Notes under the pieces: model-generated
The model's database searches: none
Told to the model about the DNA's origin: nothing
What the model saw: only the letters and a program-made list of their open reading frames with translations
Shown here: positions 35,107 to 45,323 of the stretch, one piece after another
Layout: each line of letters opens with the position of its first letter
Position numbering within the stretch: the stretch's first letter is position 1
Source: Streptomyces tuirus
Lineage (GTDB): Bacteria > Actinomycetota > Actinomycetes > Streptomycetales > Streptomycetaceae
Reading direction: 5' to 3'
NCBI GenBank assembly: GCA_018195615.1
Contig: JAGTPG010000002.1
Location: 1,488,001 to 1,552,000 of the forward strand
DNA length: 64,000 nucleotides
Program-made: the position numbers and the translations under genes

Positions 35107-37873
35107 TCAGTGCCCGAGGTCCTCCAGCCGCCACGGGTCATCGGGACCGATGGTCAGGGTTCCGGCGTCGTCCAGGCGGGCGGGGAGCCAGACGTAGCGG
35201 GAGGACTCCAGCGAGTCGGGGGTCCAGCGGTCGGCCATGAAGATGAACTTGCCGTTCGCCGGGTCGTAGGGGATGACGTTGGTGCTCTGCGAGGCGTAGG
35301 TGTCGGCGGCCGCGTCGCCGGAGACCGGGTTGCCGCGGTCCGTCCACTTGCCGAGGATCTCCGTCGCGGTGGCGTAGCGGGCGGGGTTGGGATTCCAGCC
35401 GGTCGCGCCGGAGGTCACGAGGTAATAGGTACCGTCCGCCTTGAACATGGCCGGGGCCTCACGCTGGTTGCAGGCGAGGGTGCGGACGAAGTCCTTGCCC
35501 TGCACGGCCTCTTCTGGGGGTGCGGAGAGGTACGTGTACTCCTCGTTGAGCTTGGAGATGTACATCGTCCGGTTCTCCTCGGAGGAGTAGATGATGTACC
35601 CGGTGCCGTCGTCGTCGACGAAGAGGGTCATGTCCCGGGCCATACCGCCCGCGGGGTCGAAGGCCGCCGATGTGCCGCACCAGGGGACCGAGTCGCTCGG
35701 CACGCGGTTGAGCCGGTGCGAACCGAGCCACCGGAACGGGCCGGCGGGTGAGTCGGCCACCGCGACACCGGCCTCGGCGCGGGCATAGGTCGAGGTGCTG
35801 GTGGGGGAACTGGGGCCGTCGGAGTGCAGCCACATCACCCACTTCCCGGTGGTCTTGTTGTAGATCACCTTGGGGCGTTCCAGGATGGAGGGACGGGCCC
35901 AGCCGTCGTCGCGGTCGCGGTTGGTGGACAGGTCGCGCCAGACCATCTCGCGCTGCTTCTCGTCGTAGCCGCCGTACAGCCGGGCGAAGTATCTGTCCTC
36001 GGTGAACTGGTCCTTCGAGCTCAGGGCGCGCAGCGCGAGTCCCTCGTCCTTCCAGTTGTACAGGTCCCGCGAGGAGTAGACGTGCACGCCGGGGCTGTCG
36101 AAGTAGCCCTTGCTGCGGTCTTCGCCGTACCAGTACCAGATGCGCTTGCCCCTGCGGTCTTTCGCGGGATCACCTGGCCGCCGTGCGCCTGGATGAGATC
36201 GCCGTCGGTGTCGCGCCACTCGGCGCCCGGGTCGAAGCCGGTGACGGGGGCTGCTTGCCCGGGTGGGTGAGGACGCGGACCGCCTCGCCGGGTGCCAGCT
36301 GGACAGTGAGGTTGCCGTTGGGGGTGGAGTACCGCTTCTTTCCCTTACGCACCCAGCGGTCGTCGGCGTTGTAGTACCCCGTCTCCACCGAGCGCGGGGC
36401 GCCGAAGCTGCCGGGTATCCGGTAGGTGGCCTCCGCCGTGCTGGTCAGGGCGAGTTCGGCCGGACCGCGCCGGACGGCGACGCCCTGGGCCGCCTGGTCG
36501 GTGCTGAAGGTGACGTCCACACCGTCGAGAGGCTTGGTGAGGTCATCGACGGTTGTGGCCGCCTTGCGGTTGAAGGTCTGGAGTGTGCTGCCGCCCCGCT
36601 CGACGGGCGCCCTGCTCGCCAGGTCCGTGGCGATCTTGCCCAGCGTCCTGTTCAGCCGTGCCACCCGGTGGGAGACAGCCTTGCGCTTCACCTCGTGCGT
36701 CTCAGGGTCGAAGTCGTACAAACCGAGGTTGGAGCTGCCGGTCTCGGCGTAGGAGTCCGTCGCGGCGTAGAGGTTGTAGGCGGTGTTGCCGGCCACCGCG
36801 TTGAACTTGTGGACGTCGGCATCCGGATGGCCGGCGAAGTTCTCCATGATCATGGGGAAGTTGCCGCCCTGCGCCCAGAACCGGTCGGCACCGTAGCCGT
36901 AGAGCCGGTCGACGTCCGTGCTGTAGGGGTCGTCGCCGAAGAAGTCGATGGTCTGCTCGCCCTTGGCGCGCAGGGCCTCGTTCTCGGTGACCGGTTCCGC
37001 GTCGCCGACCGTGTTGACCCGGGTGTACACCGAGTGGTCGGACGCCTTGACGACCCGCCCCAGTTCGGTGAGGTAGTCGAGCAGGACGTCCTTGCGGAAG
37101 GCGGCGGCGTCCGTCCAGCCGCCCTTTTCCCAGCGGGCGTTGCTGGTCGGGCTGTAGGAGCGGTCGGCGGAGGCGCCCCACTGCATGTTGGCGACGTTGG
37201 GTTCGTTGAGTATCTGCGCGCCGACCATGGTGTGCCGGGTGTCGCGCTCGGCCACATGGTCCATCAGCCGCCCGAGCACGTACTTCTCCCGCTCCAGCAG
37301 GTCCGGGTCGGTCTTGTCGAGCAGCTTGTGCCCGTCGCGGGTGAGGGGGGTGCCGTCCTTCTTGAGGACGTACTCGAAGTCGCGGGTGGCGTACTCGGGC
37401 AGCCGCTCCTTGATCGAGTGGCCGGTCGACTCATGGCCGAACCAGAGCAGTTCCAGCTTGAGGCCGTACTTCTCGGACCAGTCGAGATAGCGGTCGATGT
37501 CCCGCCACCGGAACTTGCCCTTCTCCGGCTCCACCTGGGACCACCAGATCGGGATGTTGACGACGTCGAACCCGTCCTCGCTGATCATCTTCATGACCGG
37601 TTCGAGCTGGGCGTCCGTCCAGCCCTTCGTGTACTTGTGGTGCTCGTAGCGGAATTGGACGCCGCTGTGGAAGAACGGCTTCCCGTCGACCATCAGCGTG
37701 TGCTTGTCGTAGGTCTTCTTCGAGGTGTCCACGTACGAGACGGGTGCCGCCTCCCGTTCCGCGCCGGCCTGCCGGCCCACGGGGGTCGTGGGGTGTTCGG
37801 GGGACGGTGCCAGAGCGGTCGCGAGCAGACCGGCGGGCAGCAGGAACGCGGCTGCCAGATGTCTTCTTGCCAT
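35107..37873 (-). CDS. Secreted bimodular glycosidase: clan GH-A beta-galactosidase-like plus GH43 (exo-1,3-galactanase-like), two frameshifts
   Basis: ATG 37873 starts a signal peptide (MARRHLAAAFLLPAGLLATA). The first module has FFHSGVQFRYEHHKYTKGW, FDVVNIPIWWSQVEPEKGKF and the acid/base Glu in GAQILNEPNVANMQW; MIMENFAGHPDAD may hold the nucleophile. A beta-rich domain ends at LAPGEAVRVLTHPGKQ. Breaks at 36246-36250 and 36166-36168, each one missing base, link it to FDPGAEWRDTDGDLIQAHGG and KRIWYWYGEDRSKGYF. The GH43 five-blade propeller then runs GVHVYSSRDLYNWKDEG, ERPKVIYNKTTGKWVMWLH, MTLFVDDDGTGYIIYSSEEN and EAPAMFKADGTYYLVTSG. Repaired length is about 922 residues. The GH43 part resembles exo-beta-1,3-galactanases. 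The likely target is arabinogalactan. Confidence 0.8.
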
Positions 37874-37989
37874 CAGAGTGGTGTCTCCCTGCTCCGTAGG
37901 AGGGGGTGCGCGGTGCGGTGCGCGTGTGCCGCAGTGGGGGACGCGGTTCACGGCAAGGAGTGTTCGACTGTGTGCGATTGCAGCGGATA

Positions 37990-38001
37990 GTGAACGGTCA
38001 C
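37990..38001 (-). promoter_or_regulatory. LacI-type operator upstream of the bimodular glycosidase
   Basis: GTGAACGGTCAC matches the palindrome GTGAACGTTCAC found next to the LacI gene in 11 of 12 positions. It lies 117 bases upstream of ATG 37873. Confidence 0.6.
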
Positions 38002-38676
38002 CTTTCGCTTCGGCACCGTAATCCCGGACCACGAGCAGGGTCAATGGGCAGGATCGCGAAGACGCCGTGGTCGGGGTCGAACAGTTTCCGACAGAAGTCT
38101 TCGCCCTCGGGTTGACAGCACGCGTCCCGACCGGACTACTCGGTCTGATGCGCGAGGCCGGGGTCGACCTCGTCACCGTGGCGCCCTCCCCCGGGATCGC
38201 GCGAACCGCGCTCCGATGTCCACGAGTTCGTCGAGCTGGACGAGACGATGGACAGCTCGACGGAGCCGGCATCGCCGTCGACCTGGCCACACTGACCACG
38301 GCACCCCCGTCCTGACTCGCGCAGGAGCCCCGAAGGCCCTCATCTCGCGCCGCTCCTGGTGCGTGGACGAGTGCGACAGGCGATGGCCGGGCGGCCACCC
38401 GGACGCCTTCCGCGCACTGCTCGACCTCGACATCGACGCGTTCGCGCTGCTCCGGTCCGGGGTGCGCCATGTCGTCCGGCACGCGGACCAGGAAGGCGCC
38501 ACCGACAGACAGGACGTCATCGTGTCGCTCCGTCGACCCCACCGCCACACGCGAGCGTGCAGGCCGCCCGGCCGGAACTGGTCGACTGGCCGCCTTCGCG
38601 GCGCCGCAGGCGACCACCGGCACCGCCTACCGGCCCGACAGCAGTCGCGGTCATCTCCCACCTCCCCGCGCAAAAA

Positions 38677-38721
38677 GTGATCGGTCACGTTAGGCCTATT
38701 GACCTCAAGGTGAACGATCAC
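38677..38721 (+). promoter_or_regulatory. Tandem LacI-type operators upstream of the ABC importer
   Basis: GTGATCGGTCAC (38677-38688) and GTGAACGATCAC (38710-38721) lie 33 bases apart, about three helical turns, just before the binding-protein gene at 38768. The second site shares the extension CTACGG with the site at 47016. The interval 38010-38670 between the divergent units holds no gene that I can support. Confidence 0.65.
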
Positions 38722-38767
38722 TACGGTCAGCGCCCAACCCCGTCCCCCAAGTCCCGGGAAGTGGACC

Positions 38768-40888
38768 ATGAGCGATATCAGCCGACGCACCGTGCTGCAT
38801 ACCTCGGCCGCCGCCGCCGGCGGCGCACTGCTCGCCGCGTGCACGAGCGGCACATCCGACAAGCCCGAAGCGCAGCCACAGGGCGGGGGATCCGCCAAGA
38901 AGGGCGATGTGACCGAGGTCCTGAAGCGGCCGTCGAAGATCCAGGAGTCCCCCGCCCTCAAGGGCGCCGGCCTGCCCCCGGTCGAGCAGCGCATCCCGAT
39001 GAACCCCTACGTCATCCCGCACCGCTGGGCGGGCCCTGGGAAGTACGGCGGTACGCTGCGCACGGTCGCCTTCGGCACTATCGGTGCCGAAGACGCCCAC
39101 CAGGTCCCGGAGTTCTTCTACGGGCACTCGCCGCTGCGCTTCCTCAACGACGGTCTGGACGTCGGTCCCGGCCTGGCCGAGCGCTGGAGTGCCAACGACG
39201 ACGCCTCCGAGTGGACCGTGCATTTCCGCAAGGGGGTGAAGTGGTCCGACGGCGAGCCCTTCACCGTCGACGACATCCTGTTCTGGTGGGAGGACATCGT
39301 CCTGCCCGGTCACAACGCGCAGACGCCCCCGCCCTCGAACCTCTCCGGCAAGGGCACTCCCGTCAAGATGACCAAGGTGTCCGACCACACGCTTCGGTTC
39401 CGCTGGGACACCCCGCAGCCGCTCTTCCCCGAACAACTGGCCACCTACGTCAAGGGCGGCCTGGGCAAGAACGGCCCGGTCTGGCTGTACCCGAAGCACT
39501 ACCTGAAGCAGTTCCACCCGAAGTACAACAAGAAGGTTCCCAAGGACTGGGACTCTCCCGGGGGCCTGTGGGAGCAGAAGGCCGACTGGAAGCGCAACCC
39601 CGACTGCCCCACGCTCCTCGGCTACCGGTGCAAGTCCTTCGACAGCAACTCCGGCATGGTGCTGGAGCGCAATCCGTACTACTGGGTGGTCAACACCAAC
39701 GGTGACCAACTGCCGTACATCGACGAGATCCGCGTCTCGATGCAGGCCAACCAGGAGACCATCAAGCTGAAGGTCCAGCAGGGCCAGGTCGATTTCCTCC
39801 AGGGCCTGCCCAACAAGATCGGGATAGGAGACGTGTCGACGCTGTCGCGGGACAAGGACCGCGGCGGCTACGACATCCTGTTGTGGAACAGCGGTGACGG
39901 CACCGGCTCGATCTTCTTCTTCAACTACGACTACATCGCCAAGGACGAGAAGTACGGCAAGCTCATCCGCGACAAGCGGTTCCGGCAGGCCGTCTCACTC
40001 GGCTGGGACCGGAAGACCACCCGCAAGGCGCTCTACTTCAACCAAGGCGAGCTGACCACCGGCACCGTCGGACCGGGCACGACCGAGTTCCACGAGAAGC
40101 CCGACGGGCCGGAGCTGTACCAGAGGTGGCGTGACTCCTTCTCCCGCCTCGACCGGAAGAAGGCGAAGGCCCTCCTGGCCGACATCGGCCTGAAGGACAC
40201 GGACGGCGACGGCTACCTCGAGTTCCCGGACGGTTCGAAGCTCACCATCGACGTGCCGTACGGGGCCGACATCGCGAAGTCCGAGGCCGACAAGGACGAG
40301 CAGCTCGTCGCCGACATGAAGGAGATCGGGCTGCGGTTCCGGCGCAGCCCGATCTCTCCGGCGGCCTTCCGTGACATGTGGAACACCGGGCAGTTGATGT
40401 CCCACACCAACTGGGGCAGTGCCAACGGCACCTCGATCTTGGTGGTGCCGAACTGGCTGGTCCCCGTCCACATCGACTTCTGGGCCCCGTTGCAGTCCCA
40501 GTGGTACGTCAACAGCGGCAGCGGCAAGAACAAGGAGAAACTCGACCTCGACCCCATCAAGCGGCACCCGCCGCGCATGGCGCCCGAGCCCGGCGACCCG
40601 GTCGAGAAGCTCAGCCGGCTGTACAACGAAGCCAAGGTCGAGGCCGATCCGGTGAAGCGCAACAAGCTGGTCTGGGAGATGTTCCGGATCCACATCGAGG
40701 ACGGCCCGTTCTTCATGGGCTCCACGGCCAATTTCCCCGACGTGATCATCAAGAACCGCGAGCTGGCCAACGTCCCGGCGAAGACGAACCTCGCGCTCGG
40801 CGGCATCACCTCACCGTGGCACATCCCCGCCCCGGCCACCTACAACCCCGAGTGCTGGTACTGGACCAACCCGGAGAAGCACAAGTGA
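38768..40888 (+). CDS. ABC transporter substrate-binding lipoprotein, family 5
   Basis: A 706-residue extracytoplasmic binding protein. The N-terminus combines twin arginine and lipobox: SDISRRTVLHTSAAAAGG then LLAAC. The mature part is SBP_bac_5: GLAERWSANDDASEWTVHF, RKGVKWSDGEPFTVDDI, RNPYYWVVNTNGDQLPYIDE, KLIRDKRFRQAVSLGWDR and ALLADIGLKDTDGDGYLEF. At about 700 residues it is longer than typical dipeptide-binding proteins, as are members that bind oligosaccharides. It heads an operon with two permeases and two ATPases. Given the secreted galactanase-type enzyme on the divergent side, an oligosaccharide from galactan is a more likely ligand than a peptide. Confidence 0.88.
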   Translation: MSDISRRTVLHTSAAAAGGALLAACTSGTSDKPEAQPQGGGSAKKGDVTEVLKRPSKIQESPALKGAGLPPVEQRIPMNPYVIPHRWAGPGKYGGTLRTVAFGTIGAEDAHQVPEFFYGHSPLRFLNDGLDVGPGLAERWSANDDASEWTVHFRKGVKWSDGEPFTVDDILFWWEDIVLPGHNAQTPPPSNLSGKGTPVKMTKVSDHTLRFRWDTPQPLFPEQLATYVKGGLGKNGPVWLYPKHYLKQFHPKYNKKVPKDWDSPGGLWEQKADWKRNPDCPTLLGYRCKSFDSNSGMVLERNPYYWVVNTNGDQLPYIDEIRVSMQANQETIKLKVQQGQVDFLQGLPNKIGIGDVSTLSRDKDRGGYDILLWNSGDGTGSIFFFNYDYIAKDEKYGKLIRDKRFRQAVSLGWDRKTTRKALYFNQGELTTGTVGPGTTEFHEKPDGPELYQRWRDSFSRLDRKKAKALLADIGLKDTDGDGYLEFPDGSKLTIDVPYGADIAKSEADKDEQLVADMKEIGLRFRRSPISPAAFRDMWNTGQLMSHTNWGSANGTSILVVPNWLVPVHIDFWAPLQSQWYVNSGSGKNKEKLDLDPIKRHPPRMAPEPGDPVEKLSRLYNEAKVEADPVKRNKLVWEMFRIHIEDGPFFMGSTANFPDVIIKNRELANVPAKTNLALGGITSPWHIPAPATYNPECWYWTNPEKHK

Positions 40889-40934
40889 GCGCGCCCCTCG
40901 CAGGCCCGCACCTCGTCGCTCCCGGGAGGATCCC

Positions 40935-41921
40935 TTGCTGATCGTGATCGCGCGCCGCACGGTCTACATGGTGGCCACGCTGGCCATCACCTCCGTGCTC
41001 AGCTTCGCCATCATGGCCGCACCGCCCGGCAGCGCGCTGTCCCAGAAGATCTCCAAGCTGCAGGCACAGGGCGGCGAGGTCACGCAGGCGCAGATCGTGG
41101 CGCTCAAGGAGCAGTACGGCGTGGACGACTCCTGGTTCGTCCAGTACGGCAAATGGGTCTCCGGCTTCTGGCACGGCGACTTCGGCTTCTCCTTCACTCT
41201 GGACCAACCCGTCAGTTCCATCATCTGGAGCCGACTCGGACTCACCCTGGCACTCAGCATCGGCTCGCTGCTGATCGCCTGGGGGCTGTCGATCCCGCTC
41301 GGCGTCTTCTCAGCCACCCACCGCAACTCGCTGCCCGACAGCGTCATCAAGGTGATCCAGTTCATCGGCGTGGCGATCCCCGAGTTCCTGCTCGCCCTGG
41401 TGGTCATGGTGTTCGCGGTGGAGTGGTTCGACACCGACGTGGGTGGGCTGTTCTCCAGTCAGTACGAGGACGCGGCCTGGAGTTTCGCCAAGTTCGCCGA
41501 CCTCCTCGGCCACCTGTGGGTGCCGCTGATCGTCATCGCGGCCGGCTCCACGGCGTGGCTCACCCGGGTCATGCGGGCCAACCTCCTCGACGTCCTCAAC
41601 GACCAGTACGTACAGACCGCGCGGGCCAAGGGCGTCTCCGAGCGCAAGGTGATCTGGAAGCACGCGGTGCGCAACTCGCTGCACCCGATGGTGATGACCT
41701 TCGGCACCACCTTCCCGGTGCTCATCTCCGGCGAGGCCATCGTGTCGATCGTCCTCAACCTGCCGACGATCGGCCCGCTGCTGGTCAACTCCCTGCTCAG
41801 CAAGGACATGTACGTCGCGGGGACCATCCTGCTCATGCTCTCGGCGCTGCTGGTGATCGGCAACTTCGTCGCCGACATCCTGCTCGCCGTGATCGACCCC
41901 CGCATCCGGCTCGGAGAGTGA
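40935..41921 (+). CDS. ABC transporter permease (DppB/OppB type)
   Basis: A 328-residue integral membrane protein. The N-terminal helix LIVIARRTVYMVATLAITSV, a large first external loop and FSFTLDQPVSSIIWSRLGLT are typical of DppB. The EAA loop that contacts the ATPases is QTARAKGVSERKVIWKHAVRN. The end LLAVIDPRIRLGE is the family's terminal signature. It forms the membrane channel with the next permease. Start TTG 40935 or the Met-initiating codon at that position follows GGGAGGA; spacing to the binding-protein gene is 46 bases. Confidence 0.9.
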   Translation: MLIVIARRTVYMVATLAITSVLSFAIMAAPPGSALSQKISKLQAQGGEVTQAQIVALKEQYGVDDSWFVQYGKWVSGFWHGDFGFSFTLDQPVSSIIWSRLGLTLALSIGSLLIAWGLSIPLGVFSATHRNSLPDSVIKVIQFIGVAIPEFLLALVVMVFAVEWFDTDVGGLFSSQYEDAAWSFAKFADLLGHLWVPLIVIAAGSTAWLTRVMRANLLDVLNDQYVQTARAKGVSERKVIWKHAVRNSLHPMVMTFGTTFPVLISGEAIVSIVLNLPTIGPLLVNSLLSKDMYVAGTILLMLSALLVIGNFVADILLAVIDPRIRLGE

Positions 41922-41927
41922 GCGCAG

Positions 41928-43054
41928 ATGACGACGACCGCACCGCCTCCGGTCACCGACCCGCCCACCCCGTCCGCCGCCGCGGACACCGGCAACGGGA
42001 CGGCCACCCTCCCGCAGTGGCGGCTGATGCTGCGCCGCTTCCTCAAGAGCCGCCTCGCGGTGGCGGCCTCGATCGTGCTCGCCCTGCTGTACGTGTGCGC
42101 GATCCTGGCCCCGCTGCTGTCCCCCAACCCCTACGACCGGCAGAACGCCGATCTGAAGAACGCGCCCCCGGCCGCCCTCACCTGGGACGGCGGACCCGCG
42201 ATGTGCCCCGCGAGCAGACGCTCGACACGGAGACCTTCACGTACGAGTACCGCAGCAACTGCGGCAAGGCCGTGCCGCTGCACTTCTTCGGCAAGGGACA
42301 CGAGTACAAGCTCTTCGGCCTCATCCCCACCGACCGGCACCTGGTGACGGTGGACAAGCCGCACACCCTGCTGCTCTGGGGCGCCGACAGCGCGGGCCGG
42401 GACGTGTTCGCGCGGGCCATGCAGGGCGCGCGGGTCTCGCTCACCATCGGCCTGCTGGGCGTCGCCGTGGGCACCTTCCTCGGCGCGACGATCGGCACCG
42501 TGTCCGGGTATTTCCGGGGTCCCCTCGACACCCTGCTGCAACGCTTCATCGAACTGCTGATGTCGCTGCCGACCCTGCCGCTGTGGCTGGCGCTGGCCGC
42601 GATCCTGCCCCGGGACATGTCCGTCACCAGCCGCTACTTCCTGATCACCCTCATCCTGTCACTGGTCGGCTGGGCGGGGCTGGCCCGGCAGGTACGCGGC
42701 AAGGTGATGTCCTACGCGGAGAGCGACTACGTGGCGGCCGCCCGCATCGCCGGCGCGTCCAGCTCCCGCATCGTCTTCCGGCACCTGATCCCCAACGCGT
42801 CCAGTCACATCGTCGCCACCGCGACACTCGCCGTACCGGCCGCGATCATCGCCGAGACATCGCTGTCGTTCCTGGGCGTCGGCATGCTGCCGCCCGCCGT
42901 GAGCTGGGGCGTGCTGCTCTCGGACGCGCAGAACATCGCCGCCGTGCAGCAGTACCCGTGGCTGCTGATACCGGCCGTGCTCGTGGTGCTCGCGGTGACC
43001 TGCTTCCAGCTGATCGGCGACGGCTTGCGCGACGCCGTCGACCCGTACGGATGA
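41928..43054 (+). CDS. ABC transporter permease (DppC/OppC type), frameshifted
   Basis: The N-terminal part (MTTTAPPPVTDPPTPSAAAD, then RFLKSRLAVAASIVLALLYV) has the usual cytoplasmic tail and first helix. The frame breaks in the CCCC run 42206-42209. It resumes with TLDTETFTYEYRSNCGKAV, an external loop insertion, then DSAGRDVFARAMQGARVSLT, the EAA loop YVAAARIAGASSSRIVFRHL and the end GLRDAVDPYG. One added C gives about 375 residues. The long loop with a single Cys between helices 1 and 2 is unusual for peptide permeases and fits the oligosaccharide-type subgroup. It is seven bases from the previous stop. Confidence 0.88.
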
Positions 43055-43127
43055 CCCGCGCCCCGTCGGCAGCCGGTGTGCCGACGACCGGAACCGACCG
43101 ACCCCGAACGAGCCGGAGTACCCGACG

Positions 43128-44219
43128 ATGAGTCAGTCGTACGCAGAGGAAGGAGCATCCGCCGCGGCCCTGGCGGATACTCCGGACGAAACCGCGGACC
43201 CCGTGCTGTCCGTCCGTGACCTGGAGGTGGAGTTTCCCACCCCGCTGGGCGTGGTGGGCGCCCTGAACGGCGTGACCTTCGATGTGCCGCGCGGCAAGGT
43301 GCTCGGGATCGTCGGCGAGTCGGGCTGCGGCAAGAGCGTCACGGCCCGCGCGATCCTGCAGATCATCGAGAAGCCCGGGCGCATCACCGGCGGCACCATC
43401 ACCCTGCGCGGGCAGGACACGCAGACGGAGATCACCAAGCTCGGGCCGGACAGTGCGCGGATGCGCGCGCTGCGGGGCCGGGAGATCGCGATGATCTTCC
43501 AGGAGCCGATGCGCTCCCTCAACCCCGTCCACACCATCGGCGCCCAGATCGCCGAAGCCGTCCTGCTGCACCAGACACGCGACCGGAAACAAGCGCACGA
43601 ACGGGCCGTGGAAATCCTGCGCCAGGTCGGGATGCCGCACCCGGAGGCCGTCGCCACCTCCTATCCGCACCAGCTCTCCGGCGGCATGCGACAGCGCGCG
43701 ATGATCGCCATGGCTCTCTCCTGCAACCCGGGCCTGCTCATCGCGGACGAACCGACCACCGCGCTGGACGTGACCACGGAGGCGCAGATCCTGGAACTCA
43801 TCCGGGACGTGCGCGACCGAAGCGGTATGTCGGTCATGTTCATCACGCACAGCATGGGCGTGGTCGCCCAGCTCTGCGACGAGGTGATCGTGATGTACCT
43901 CGGCCGGATCGTGGAGCGCGGCAGCGTCGACGATCTCTTCCACGACCCGAAGCACCCCTACACCCAGGCACTGCTGCGCTCCATCCCCCGCATCGGCGGT
44001 GACCGCAAGGTGCCGCTGGAAGTCATCGAGGGCTCGGTGCCCGACCCGCACACCCGGGTCGCCGGATGCCCGTTCCACCCGCGGTGCCCGCAGGCGATCC
44101 CGGGCCGTTGCGACACGGCCTTCCCCGGCCGGAGCACGGCGGGACCCGGACACACCGTCCACTGCCATCTCCACGACGACGACGCGGCCGGCCACACCGA
44201 GCCGGGGGAGGACGCATGA
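43128..44219 (+). CDS. ABC transporter ATP-binding protein (DppD/OppD type)
   Basis: A 363-residue ATPase: GIVGESGCGKSVTARAIL (Walker A), MIFQEPMRSLNPVHTIG (Q-loop), YPHQLSGGMRQRAMIAMAL (signature) and LLIADEPTTALDVTTEAQIL (Walker B), then the switch His in FITHSMGVV. The C-terminal oligopeptide-family domain has the Cys motif GCPFHPRCPQAIPGRC, which in relatives binds an Fe-S cluster or metal. A 29-residue acidic N-terminal extension precedes the domain. The stop overlaps the next ATPase gene (ATGA). It powers import with its partner. Confidence 0.92.
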   Translation: MSQSYAEEGASAAALADTPDETADPVLSVRDLEVEFPTPLGVVGALNGVTFDVPRGKVLGIVGESGCGKSVTARAILQIIEKPGRITGGTITLRGQDTQTEITKLGPDSARMRALRGREIAMIFQEPMRSLNPVHTIGAQIAEAVLLHQTRDRKQAHERAVEILRQVGMPHPEAVATSYPHQLSGGMRQRAMIAMALSCNPGLLIADEPTTALDVTTEAQILELIRDVRDRSGMSVMFITHSMGVVAQLCDEVIVMYLGRIVERGSVDDLFHDPKHPYTQALLRSIPRIGGDRKVPLEVIEGSVPDPHTRVAGCPFHPRCPQAIPGRCDTAFPGRSTAGPGHTVHCHLHDDDAAGHTEPGEDA

Positions 44220-45268
44220 GTGAGCCACTGCTCGAAGTGACCGGACTGCGCAAGCACTTCCCCGTCCGCGGCGGCTTCCTGCGCCGTCGCGTCGGTGAGA
44301 TCAAGGCGGTGGACGGGGTCGACCTGACCGTCCACCGGGGTGAGACGGTCGCCCTGGTCGGCGAGTCCGGCTGCGGCAAGTCCACCACCGGGCGGGCGAT
44401 CCTGCGGCTGGAGGCCCCGACGGCCGGTGAGGTCGTCTTCCACCACCCCGAGCACGGCCCGGTCCACCTGGAGTCCGCGGACGCCCGCACCCTGCGCGCG
44501 GTCCGACCGCACCTGCAGATGGTGTTCCAGGACCCGTTCGCCTCCCTGGACTCCCGCATGACCGTGGGCGGCATCGTCGCGGAACCGCTCGTCATCAACA
44601 AGGCCGCCACTGGGCAGGAACTCAAGGATCGTGTAGCCGAGCTGCTCACCCTGGTCGGCCTGCGCCCGGAGCACGCGAACCGCTACCCGCACGCCTTCTC
44701 GGGCGGCCAGCGCCAGCGGATCTGCATCGCGCGGGCCCTCGCCCTCGACCCGGACCTGATCGTGTGCGACGAGGCGGTCTCCGCCCTGGACGTGTCGGTG
44801 CAGGCACAGATCCTCAACCTGCTTGAGGACCTGCAACGCCGCCTCGGTCTCGCCTACCTCTTCATCAGCCACGACCTGGCGGCCGTCGAACACATCGCGG
44901 ACCGGGTGGTGGTGATGTACGTGGGGAAGATCGTGGAGAGCGGACCCGTCGAGCAGATCTACACCGCCCCCCGACACCCCTACACCGAGGCGCTGCTGGC
45001 CGCGGTGCCACAGCCCGACCCACGGGTGCGAACCCGCCCCAAGCTTCTGACCGGGGACGTGCCCAGCCCCGCCAGCCCGCCCGGCGGCTGCTACTTCCAC
45101 CCGCGCTGTCCGCACGCACAGCCGGTCTGCGCCACAGAAGCGCCTGAGGTGCGCTCGGTCGGCGACGGCCACCTCTCGGCCTGCCACTTCGCCGACGCAC
45201 TGCCGCTGGCGGGCGCCACCGCGGCGGCCCGGCCTCCGGCGACACCAGCCGCGCAGGCCAACTCATGA
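44216..45268 (+). CDS. ABC transporter ATP-binding protein (DppF/OppF type)
   Basis: A 350-residue ATPase starting at ATG 44216 inside the previous stop. It shows VGESGCGKSTTGRAIL (Walker A), MVFQDPFASLDSRMTVG, PHAFSGGQRQRICIARAL (signature), LIVCDEAVSALDVSVQAQIL (Walker B) and FISHDLAAVEHIADRV. In Walker B the usual EPxSALD is EAVSALD. The C-terminal motif GGCYFHPRCPHAQPVC is present. It is the second nucleotide-binding subunit of the importer; the two ATPases pair as a heterodimer. Confidence 0.92.
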   Translation: MSEPLLEVTGLRKHFPVRGGFLRRRVGEIKAVDGVDLTVHRGETVALVGESGCGKSTTGRAILRLEAPTAGEVVFHHPEHGPVHLESADARTLRAVRPHLQMVFQDPFASLDSRMTVGGIVAEPLVINKAATGQELKDRVAELLTLVGLRPEHANRYPHAFSGGQRQRICIARALALDPDLIVCDEAVSALDVSVQAQILNLLEDLQRRLGLAYLFISHDLAAVEHIADRVVVMYVGKIVESGPVEQIYTAPRHPYTEALLAAVPQPDPRVRTRPKLLTGDVPSPASPPGGCYFHPRCPHAQPVCATEAPEVRSVGDGHLSACHFADALPLAGATAAARPPATPAAQANS

Positions 45269-45323
45269 ACCGCCCCGGTCCTTCCCAGGCGTCGTGCGGC
45301 GCCGGCCCACACCTTGGAGTGTC

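Noticed and set aside
36263..37990. A 575-codon plus-strand frame opposite the bimodular glycosidase
   Set aside because: The minus strand has the signal peptide, NEP motif and family sequence; the plus-strand product is rich in Gly, Val, Arg and Asp with no domain.
38010..38670. Possible genes in the divergent interval before the ABC importer
   Set aside because: Plus-strand pieces such as GLLGLMREAGVDLVTVAPSP look protein-like for a few codons, but no frame continues, and no family is recognised.
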